DNA from: DASQPA01 sp963757335
Lineage (GTDB): Bacteria; Acidobacteriota; Thermoanaerobaculia; Multivoradales; UBA5704
Length of the DNA stretch: 64,000 nucleotides
Assembly (NCBI GenBank): GCA_963757335.1
Contig: CAVWRJ010000025.1
Coordinates: 124,001-188,000, forward strand
Direction: 5' to 3'
The notes under the pieces are model-generated. The model was not told the origin of the DNA, searched no databases, and worked only from the letters and a program-made list of their open reading frames with translations. Positions 57,192-64,000 of the stretch are shown here, piece after piece (position 1 is the first letter of the stretch; every line of letters starts with the position of its first letter). Made by a program: the position numbers and the translations under genes.

Positions 57192-59179
57192 AAGTTCGCC
57201 ACATAAAGCCGCCGGCCGACCGCGGCGTAGATCCGGTGCGGCACGAACGGATCGGCGTAGAGCCGCTGATCGACGGCGCCCGGAGCGGGCGGCGCACCGG
57301 AGTCGACCGGAGGTGTCAGGACGGCCGGGGTCCAGGTGACGCCGCCGTCCGTGCTGCGCAGGACCCCCTGCTGGAACGAGGTGCCGTAAAGAGTCGAGCC
57401 CGCGTTCGGATCGACCAGCAGGTCGGTGTCGAAGAGCAGCTTGGCGTAGGGGTCCGGATAGGCGGCCACCCGGGCCCAGGTGGTGCCGCCGTCGGTCGTC
57501 TTCATGAGGTCGCCCTCCGCCAGGGCATAGAGAGTGGCCGGGTGCTCCGGGTCGAGAGCGAGGGAGCCCCCGGGATCGAGAATCGGGTGCCAGGTGGCGC
57601 CGCCGTCCTCGCTCTTGACGAGGAAGGGGTGCCGCACGAGGGGGAAGGTACTGTCGTTCCGCTCGAACTCGGCGGCGTAGACGATGCCGCGATTCGTGGG
57701 GTCGGGCTGCAGCTTGAGGACGGGGACGCCGAGGACCCGAGTCCAGGTGACGCCGCCGTCGGTGCTGCGCTCCAGGCCGGCGCCGTCGAGGTCCAGGAAG
57801 GTCCTGGAGTCGAGGGGAACGAGCTCTTGGAACGGCTGGTGAGGGGGGCCGACCGGCGCCCAGGTGAGGCCGCCGTCGGGGCTCTCGAAGAGCCCGTCGA
57901 AAACCGTGGCGAGCAGGACGTGGCCGGGGGCCTCGGGATCGAGCGCCAGGTCGGCGATATCGGCGATATCGGCAATATCGGCGGGGATCGCGGGATTGTC
58001 GATCGCGAAGCTCGCCCAGCTCCTGCCGCCGTCGGCGCTCTTGAAGGCCCGGTGGCCGAGGATCACGTAGACGAGCGACCGGTCGGCAGGATCGAAGCGG
58101 ACCCGGCCAGCGATGTCGAGCTCGCCGGCGCCCTGGGCAGCGCTGTGGAAGAGGAGCGACCACTGCCGGAAGCGCGGCGCCCCGGCATAGACGTCGAAAG
58201 AGGTGAAGGCATCGAGCGTGCCCCTCGCCGGGTCGAGGGCGAGCTCACGGATATTGTCGAGGAGGAAGTCGCCGCGCCGGGTCCAGGTGGCGCCGGCATC
58301 GGTGCTCACCGCGAGAGATTCGCCGCCAAAGCCGTAGACGGTCGCCGGCGAGCGCGGGTCGACCGCGAAGCGCCGGAAGACGATCCCCGCCGCGCGCACC
58401 TCCCGCCAGCTCGCCCCACCGGTGACGCTGCGGAACAGTCGGCCGTCGGCGTTGCTCGCGAGGTAGACCGGCGGGGAAGTCGGCACGATGGCGAACCCGG
58501 CCACCCCCTGGGCGAAGGCGGCGGGGAGGGGAAGGCGGCTCCAGAGATAGCCGGTGTCCGTGCTGCGCAGGAGCCCGCCGGTCTGGTTTCTGCCCAGGGC
58601 CGCGGCGTAGGCCGTCGTCTTCGGGTGCTCCGGATCGATCACCAGGGTGTTGAAAGCGACCTCGAAAGCCTCCGTCCGCGAGGCCGGCCAGGTCGTCCCG
58701 AGGTCGTGGCTGACGAAGAGCTGCTGGCCAGCGGCGAGGTAGAAGACCGGCGGCTGACCCCGCTGGCCGGGAGCGATGGCAAGCTCTACGTCCACCTCCA
58801 TCCCGAACTTCTGGCCGGTGGCGACCGGCGTCCAGCTCTGCCCGAGATTCTCGCTCCGGTAGAAGGCCGTGAGGCTCGCGCCGTAGAGGGTCCCGGGATG
58901 AAACGGATCCGCAGCGAGGGCGCGCGGGGCGTCCCCGGCGAGACCGAGGCCAGACCAGGCCCAGGTATGACCCCCGTCGGAACTCCTGAAGAGTCCGCCT
59001 AGAGCGCTCGAGAGGAGGAGACCTCCCGGCTGGCCGGGGAGGGCCAGCGCGGCGAGAATCCTGCCGTTCGGCGGACCGAAAGCGGTGAAGCGGGCCACTC
59101 CCGCCCATGCCGGACCGGCGGGGAGGGCGGCGAGGAGGGGCAGCACGGCGAGGAAGATAGCGATCCGTTTCGGCTTCAT
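57188..59179 (-). CDS. secreted BNR/sialidase-like repeat protein
   Basis: 663 residues with signal peptide (IAIFLAVLPLLAALPAGPAWA). It contains many BNR (Asp-box) repeats S-x-D-G-G-x-T-W: SSDGGHTWAW, STDAGATWTR, SADGGRSWAS, SPDGGLTWAP, STDGGVTWTR, SEDGGATWHP, TTDGGTTWAR. This predicts an Asp-box beta-propeller, as in sortilin-like and YCF48-like proteins. The fold often serves as a scaffold or as a glycosidase; no catalytic set of a sialidase is apparent. A nonamer repeat TCGGCGATA (57951-57977) encodes an in-frame ADIADIADI insertion. It is divergent from the VOC gene. Confidence 0.88.
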   Translation of the reverse strand: MKPKRIAIFLAVLPLLAALPAGPAWAGVARFTAFGPPNGRILAALALPGQPGGLLLSSALGGLFRSSDGGHTWAWSGLGLAGDAPRALAADPFHPGTLYGASLTAFYRSENLGQSWTPVATGQKFGMEVDVELAIAPGQRGQPPVFYLAAGQQLFVSHDLGTTWPASRTEAFEVAFNTLVIDPEHPKTTAYAAALGRNQTGGLLRSTDTGYLWSRLPLPAAFAQGVAGFAIVPTSPPVYLASNADGRLFRSVTGGASWREVRAAGIVFRRFAVDPRSPATVYGFGGESLAVSTDAGATWTRRGDFLLDNIRELALDPARGTLDAFTSFDVYAGAPRFRQWSLLFHSAAQGAGELDIAGRVRFDPADRSLVYVILGHRAFKSADGGRSWASFAIDNPAIPADIADIADIADLALDPEAPGHVLLATVFDGLFESPDGGLTWAPVGPPHQPFQELVPLDSRTFLDLDGAGLERSTDGGVTWTRVLGVPVLKLQPDPTNRGIVYAAEFERNDSTFPLVRHPFLVKSEDGGATWHPILDPGGSLALDPEHPATLYALAEGDLMKTTDGGTTWARVAAYPDPYAKLLFDTDLLVDPNAGSTLYGTSFQQGVLRSTDGGVTWTPAVLTPPVDSGAPPAPGAVDQRLYADPFVPHRIYAAVGRRLYVANF

Positions 59180-59338
59180 TCGTCAGGTCTCCGTGAACCG
59201 GCTCGAGCGTTTGCTGGATCGATCTGTTATACGGAGGGCAGGGGCGGAGAGTCCAGGTGGCGAGGCGTCGCCACTGCGGTACAATCGCCTGGGCGAAATT
59301 CAGGCGGAATATTCGTTGATTCTGGGAGGATGCCGAGG

Positions 59339-59734
59339 ATGCCAATGACGGATTCAGTCGACGATCGCCGTTTCATCCCTGACGGCTGGCACACCGTGAC
59401 CCCGCGAATCGTCGTTCAAGACGCGCGGCGACTCGTAGGATTTCTGGCGCACGTGTTCGGCGCGACCGGCGAGTTTCAAGCGGATCGTCCCTCCGTCGTC
59501 CGGCTCGGCGACTCCATGGTCATGGTGAGCGAAGCCGGCATTCGTAGGCCCATGCCTACCTTCTTCTACGTCTATGTCGACAACACCGACACTACGTACC
59601 GGCGCGCCATCGAAGCCGGCGCGCGGTCGATCGAGGAGCCGTTCGACACGCCCTATGGGGATCGCCGTTGCATGGTCGAGGACGAATGGGGCAACAGCTG
59701 GCAGATCGCCACGTACACCATCGCTGCCAGGTAG
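59339..59734 (+). CDS. VOC-family (glyoxalase/bleomycin resistance-like) protein
   Basis: 131 residues from ATG 59339; GGGAGG (59324-59329) lies nine bases upstream, whereas ATG 59330 is too close to it and ATG 59345 is the next option. Sequence RFIPDGWHTVTPRIVVQDAR, LVGFLAHVFGATGEFQADRP, MVMVSEAGIRRPMPTFFYVY and the closing DRRCMVEDEWGNSWQIATYT match the PhnB-like branch of the vicinal oxygen chelate family. Metal ligands (His/Glu) are in part replaced. Enzymatic function not predictable. Confidence 0.85.
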   Translation: MPMTDSVDDRRFIPDGWHTVTPRIVVQDARRLVGFLAHVFGATGEFQADRPSVVRLGDSMVMVSEAGIRRPMPTFFYVYVDNTDTTYRRAIEAGARSIEEPFDTPYGDRRCMVEDEWGNSWQIATYTIAAR

Positions 59735-59775
59735 TGGACCGGAGAGGCAGAATCGATCTTGCCGTTCTCCCTATC

Positions 59776-60696
59776 TCAAGACTCGTCCGCGAGGGTCGCC
59801 ACCAGCGGGCTGCCGAGCGGCTCGGCTTTGAGCTCGGGGGGGCCGCCGCCGTCGGCCATGAGGCGGTGCATGAAGTAGCGCAGCAGGGCCTCGGGGGTCG
59901 AGTCGATCCCCAGGCGATTGCAGTTCATGTGGGCGTAGGACCAGGCGAGGTAGTTCGGGTCCTGGTGGATGCGGCCGGCGGCGAGCCCCTCCCTTAGGGC
60001 CTCGATCAGCGGCCGGGTCGCCTCCATCCAGCGCAGAGCGATCCCCGCCGGCACCTCTCCCCCCCAGAGGAGGTCCGGCTCCCGGCTCTGCTCGCCCGAG
60101 AAGAGGTCCTGGAGGCCGGTCTGGAGGTCCTCGTACCGGCGGTCGATGATCCCCAGGTCGTCGCCGTCCCAGGTTCCCATCTCGCGGGTCCACTGGTAGC
60201 CGTAGGCGTAGAAGGCGAGCCGCTGGGCGCGGTCGAAGCGGAAAAAGTCGAGGAGGCGCTCGGTCATCAGAAGCGAGATCTCGCGCCGGGTCTTCCCCAG
60301 GTGCCCCTGCCGCTCGGCCTCGATCAGGTCCAGACAGGCGAGCGAGTCCTGGAAGAAGATCTTCTCGGCGAGGAGCATCCCCTCCTCGCCGCCATAGCGG
60401 GGGAGCTCCCGTTCGTACCGGGTGTACTCGATCCCCTCGACGACGCCGACGGCGCTCAGATGCTCGACATCGCGCTCGACCCGCTCGCGAACCGGGCCGG
60501 CCACCCACTCGGCTTGGCCGAGGATGGTGAGGCGCACCTGCCAGGTCGGTACGTTGTAGCGGGCGAAGAAGAGCGATTCGAGCTCGGGGGCGCCGCGCAG
60601 ACCCCGGGCGAGGGGGGCCAAGAGATCGGTAAGAAGGCGCTCGTGTTTCTCGCGCGGAGTGGAAATAAGTGCAAAAAGGCAGAGCTGGTCAGCCAA
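59776..60696 (-). CDS. orphan thiopeptide-type bacteriocin biosynthesis (SpaB C-terminal) protein
   Basis: 306 residues from TTG 60696 (GGAGG about 10 bases upstream on the minus strand). Family markers: FALISTPREKHERLLTDLLA, the W/H-rich strand LESLFFARYNVPTWQVRLTI, and the diagnostic YERELPRYGGEEGMLLAEKI followed by FFQDSLACLDLI. This is the SpaB_C/'thiopep_ocin' domain of lanthipeptide and thiopeptide clusters, which acts as glutamate elimination domain in split LanB dehydratases or, in relatives, as pyridine synthase. A large N-terminal LanB (glutamylation) partner is absent from the window. A second-half helical region (TERLLDFFRFDRAQRLAFYA; ALLRYFMHRLMADGG) completes it. Upstream on the same strand lies a 55-aa peptide gene. 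This pairing suggests a RiPP system. Confidence in the family is high; in the pathway, moderate. Confidence 0.85.
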   Translation of the reverse strand: MADQLCLFALISTPREKHERLLTDLLAPLARGLRGAPELESLFFARYNVPTWQVRLTILGQAEWVAGPVRERVERDVEHLSAVGVVEGIEYTRYERELPRYGGEEGMLLAEKIFFQDSLACLDLIEAERQGHLGKTRREISLLMTERLLDFFRFDRAQRLAFYAYGYQWTREMGTWDGDDLGIIDRRYEDLQTGLQDLFSGEQSREPDLLWGGEVPAGIALRWMEATRPLIEALREGLAAGRIHQDPNYLAWSYAHMNCNRLGIDSTPEALLRYFMHRLMADGGGPPELKAEPLGSPLVATLADES

Positions 60697-60745
60697 GGCC
60701 AGGGGACCTCCGGGTCGCCATGAGGGTTCGTGTCAGGAGCGGGCA

Positions 60746-60785
60746 GCCGGGTCGGCTCTCCCTCGCACCGCTCCGCCGACCCGGC
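60746..60785 (-). terminator. perfect 11-bp hairpin between peptide gene and SpaB_C gene
   Basis: GCCGGGTCGGC (60746-60756) and GCCGACCCGGC (60775-60785) with an 18-base loop. It sits after the peptide stop and before the enzyme start, the usual place for an attenuator that keeps precursor mRNA in excess over enzyme mRNA in peptide clusters. No U-run, so partial termination or mRNA stabilisation are both possible. Confidence 0.6.
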
Positions 60786-60801
60786 CTGTGCGTGCAGGGC
60801 T

Positions 60802-60969
60802 TCAGCCAGCGGGCTTGGCCGTGAACGGGCTGCCTGCCCCAGGGGTGGAGGGCGGGCGGTTGGCGGACCGGTTCGGGACGGTCACATTGTAGCTGGGCTG
60901 GCTCCGCTGCTCAACCTCTCGTACCTCGAGCCGCAGGGGGGTCACCTTCCGTACCTTCTTCTCGGTCAT
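60802..60969 (-). CDS. candidate RiPP precursor peptide, 55 aa
   Basis: ATG 60969 has a strong ribosome binding site (AAGGAG, spacing 6). The peptide begins with a charged segment MTEKKVRKVTPLRLEVREVE, which looks like a leader, and continues QRSQPSYNVTVPNRSANRPP then STPGAGSPFTAKPAG, rich in Ser, Thr, Asn and Pro and free of Cys. The leader part has L-R-L-E-V, loosely like the F-x-L-D motif of FxLD-type lanthipeptide precursors. The candidate core has eight Ser/Thr that could be dehydrated. It is too short for many gene finders. It is placed just upstream of the SpaB_C gene with a hairpin between. No homologue was checked. Confidence 0.65.
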   Translation of the reverse strand: MTEKKVRKVTPLRLEVREVEQRSQPSYNVTVPNRSANRPPSTPGAGSPFTAKPAG

Positions 60970-61106
60970 GCTTTACTCCTTGTCAGGGCCGAATCCTGTT
61001 CGTGGCGACCGGAAAAGATGCAGGAATTATTCCAGCGAAGAGGTTCGCGGCGACCTCGGATGCCGACGGATGCCGACGAGCGCCGCAAAGCCCCGGAACG
61101 TCTCCC

Positions 61107-61483
61107 GACACCGTTCGGAACCTCCCGAAGGCGGTTGGGAAGCTCCCGGACGCCGCGGAAAGTCCTCTGGACGGTGTCTGAGACCTGCCAGACGGCGTGT
61201 GGGATGGCTGGATGCCGTTTGAGACCTCCCGGACACCGTTTGAGACCTCCCGGACAGCTCCTGGAAGCTTCCGGACGGCCTTTGGAAGCTTCCGGAGCTC
61301 GTGGAAAGTCCTCAGGAACCCGTGGAAAGTCCTCAGGAACCCGTGGAAAGTCCTCGGGAACTCGTGGAAAGTCTTCAGGAACTCGTGGAAAGTCCTCAGG
61401 GAACCGTGGAAAGTCTTCGGGAACTCGTGGAAAGTCTTCGGGAACTCGTGGAAAGTCCTCAGGAACCCGTGGAAAGTCCTCAG
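61107..61483 (+). repeat. array of eighteen 21-bp tandem repeats (copy B)
   Basis: 377 bases: nine degenerate units (61107-61294, one of 20 bases) followed by nine near-identical units (61295-61483) with consensus GAACYCGTGGAAAGTC plus YTCRG. The order of degenerate units is the same as in copy A and several are identical; the region just before (CGCCGCAAAGCCCCGGAACG, 61081-61100) is also shared. The array lies in the gap between the RiPP-like peptide gene and recO. The single 20-base unit (GACGGCGTGTGGGATGGCTG, 61191-61210) shifts the frame relative to copy A, so a conserved protein is unlikely. The remaining gap (60970-61100, 61484-61587) shows no gene. Confidence 0.9.
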
Positions 61484-61587
61484 GAACTCTCCTGTCCTCC
61501 CCCCTGCCCCAACCCTCCCTCTCCCAGGGGGGAGGGTCGCCCCGTGCTAGCATCACCCTTCCGGGGTAGGCAGCCCCCCGGTCCCGC

Positions 61588-62376
61588 ATGCGCCTGTTCA
61601 CCGCAGAAGCCTTGATCCTCGACGTCTTCGACCTCCACGACCGCGACCGGATCGTCACCTTCCTCACTCGCGAAGAGGGGAAGAAGAAGGGGGTCGCCCA
61701 GGGGGCGAAGACCAAGCATAGCCGGTTCCAGGGCCAACTCCAGCCGCTCGCCAAGGTGCAGATCACCTGGTTCGAGAAGGAGGGTCGAGACCTCGGGCGC
61801 CTCTCCTCGGTCGAGCTGGTGCGGCCGGCCCACCGTCTCCAGGAGGATCTGGACGGTATCTTGACCGGCAGCTACCTGGCCGACCACATTCTCGAGTTCG
61901 CCCAGGAGAACGAGGCCTCCGACCTCTTGTATAGGCTCCTCGATTCGACCCTCGAAGCCCTCATCGAGGGGGTGGACCGCGACCTCGGCGCGCGATATTT
62001 TGAGGCCTGGGTTCTTCGCCTCTCGGGCATCTTCCCCTCGCCGCAGGACTGCCCGGTCTGTGGCCAGCCGTTCGTGGGAGGGGCGATCCTGCCCGCGGGT
62101 GGAGATACACTTCTGTGCTTCAATTGCGGTGCCGGCGGGAGCGGCGGAGCGGAGGGGCGGGGCGGCTCGGGCTCGGGCCGGCTCATCGTGGGGCCGGAGG
62201 CGCTCACCTTTCTGCGCCGCATCGGCCGCGAGAACCTGCCGACGGTGGCCCTGGCCGCGCCCGGGCCCCAGGTCCTGCGGCAGGCCGAGGAGCTCTGCTG
62301 CCGGGTGCGGCGCCAGTTCCTCCAGCGCGAGCTGCGGAGTTACGAGGTCATCCATAAGACCCGCATGGGCATGTAA
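61588..62376 (+). CDS. recO: DNA repair protein RecO
   Basis: 262 residues. N-terminal OB fold (TAEALILDVFDLHDRDRIVT, GKKKGVAQGAKTKHSRFQGQ), a central helical domain and a C-terminal zinc finger CPVCGQPFVG with CFNCGAG. RecO loads RecA onto SSB-coated DNA with RecR. A Gly/Ser-rich insertion (GAGGSGGAEGRGGSGSG) follows the zinc finger. It is the first gene after repeat copy B and precedes glyQ by 28 bases. Confidence 0.9.
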   Translation: MRLFTAEALILDVFDLHDRDRIVTFLTREEGKKKGVAQGAKTKHSRFQGQLQPLAKVQITWFEKEGRDLGRLSSVELVRPAHRLQEDLDGILTGSYLADHILEFAQENEASDLLYRLLDSTLEALIEGVDRDLGARYFEAWVLRLSGIFPSPQDCPVCGQPFVGGAILPAGGDTLLCFNCGAGGSGGAEGRGGSGSGRLIVGPEALTFLRRIGRENLPTVALAAPGPQVLRQAEELCCRVRRQFLQRELRSYEVIHKTRMGM

Positions 62377-62404
62377 AGGCCGGATGCCGGCGAGAAGGGG
62401 AGCG

Positions 62405-63305
<901 letters not shown>

Positions 63306-63319
<14 letters not shown>

Positions 63320-64000
63320 GTACCTGCTGGAGGTGCGGAGCGAGGAGATCCCGGCCCGGATGCTGGCGCCGGGGGTCAAGGAGCTCGCCACCCGGCTCTT
63401 CGAGGAGCTGATGGCGAGGGGCCTCGGGCCGCGCCAGGTCGAGACCGGCTACACCCCGCGCCGCCTCGTGGTGGCCCTCTCCGGTCTGCCGGAGGGGGAG
63501 CCCGACCGCGAGGAGCAGGTGCTGGGGCCGCCGGTGCGGGCCGCCTATGGCAAGGACGGCGAGCCGACCCCCGCCTTCCACGGCTTCGCCAAGAAATGCG
63601 GCCTGCCGGCCGAGGCGCTCGTCAAGGTCTCGACCGAGAAGGGGGAGTACCTCGCGGCGACGGTCAAGACCGCCGGCCGGCCGACCGCGGAGATCCTCGC
63701 CGACCTGGTGCCGCGTCTCCTCGCGGAGATCTCCTGGGCGAAGACCATGCGCTGGGGCCATGCGAGGCAGCCGGGGAAAACTCTGGGGCCCTGGGTGCGG
63801 CCGGTCCACGGCATCCTCTCGCTCTTAGACGGCGCGGTCGTCCCCTTCGAGCTCTTCGGCATCGCCGCCGGGGACGCAACCGAGGGGCATGCCATCCTCT
63901 CGCCCGAGCCGTTCCGGGTGAGCGGGCTCGCCGACTACCGGCGGGAGCTCGCCGCCCGCGGCATCGAGGTCCGGCCGGCCGAACGCCGGAGAGCGCTCCA
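63306..64000 (+). CDS. glyS: glycine-tRNA ligase beta subunit, 5' part
   Basis: The frame from ATG 63306 (GGGAGG upstream; ATG 63312 also possible) reads MPMGEYLLEVRSEEIPARML, then TRRLVVALSGLPEGEPDREE-like PRRLVVALSGLPEGEPDREE and the family segment GKTLGPWVRPVHGILSLLDG. The gene runs off the right edge after about 231 codons, so the C-terminal tRNA-binding half is not seen. Coupled to glyQ by overlap, as usual. Confidence 0.92.

Noticed and set aside
20604..61483. The inverted 21-bp arrays as ends of a composite transposon
   Set aside because: The 40 kb between them is mostly ordinary chromosomal genes; no transposase or target-site duplication is seen.
60730..61569. 279-residue open frame on the plus strand across copy B
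   Set aside because: Mostly repeat-derived and antisense to the small-peptide gene; no start signal, no recognisable domain.

Overview
The window is GC-rich (roughly 70 %) DNA from a soil- or sediment-type bacterium, most likely an Acidobacteriota member near Thermoanaerobaculia. That placement is an inference from gene content: four tandem 'VWFA-related acidobacterial domain' proteins, a DUF1501/DUF1800 pair, a zinc-finger/TPR protein, BNR-repeat secreted proteins, frequent TTG/GTG starts and pervasive start/stop overlaps (ATGA, TGATG). No tRNA, rRNA, transposase or CRISPR array was found.

Layout. 1-8.6 kb: a truncated SnoaL-like gene, then four tandem secreted VWA-like proteins behind a possible 29-aa leader ORF, and a small holin-like/coiled-coil membrane pair. 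8.5-20 kb: housekeeping genes (DUF4177, SAM hydrolase family, DUF2064 glycosyltransferase, nnr, tsaE, 3-hydroxyacyl-CoA dehydrogenase, then the conserved block phoH / 7TM-HD / ybeY / CBS-CorC / era) and an HTH regulator. 20.6-21.0 kb: an array of eighteen 21-bp repeats. 21-28 kb: a frameshifted zinc-finger/TPR gene, a frameshifted HELGH membrane protein, lspA, a DinB-type protein and a MacAB-like efflux operon. 28-35.5 kb: a HigBA-type toxin-antitoxin pair, DUF1501 and DUF1800 proteins, and a subtilisin-like protease.

35.7-53 kb: a hybrid NRPS-PKS cluster. It holds C-A-T; C-A(Thr)-T-C-A-T, broken by a 1-nt slip in a poly-C run; KS-C-AT; ACP-aminotransferase; and an MDR reductase. The expected product is a peptide of three residues extended with one malonyl unit that is transaminated to a beta-amino acyl group. 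No thioesterase is present. A secreted 10-cysteine peptide between two perfect GC hairpins follows. 53.5-57 kb: lysA and a DprE2/DprE1-like oxidoreductase pair. 57-59.7 kb: a PIN-domain fragment, a BNR-repeat protein and a VOC protein.

59.8-61 kb: a compact locus that looks like an unrecognised RiPP system. A 55-aa Ser/Thr-rich peptide gene with a strong ribosome binding site is followed by a perfect 11-bp hairpin and then by an orphan 'thiopeptide-type bacteriocin biosynthesis' (SpaB C-terminal) protein. Immediately upstream, at 61.1-61.5 kb, lies a second, inverted copy of the 21-bp repeat array. The window closes with recO, glyQ and the start of glyS.

The two observations I judge most likely to be new are the 21-bp repeat element (two copies, 18 units each, same unit order, reading frame not conserved) and the small-peptide/SpaB_C locus. 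The KS-C-AT plus ACP-aminotransferase arrangement is also unusual. At least three genes show simple 1-nt frameshifts, which may be sequence errors.
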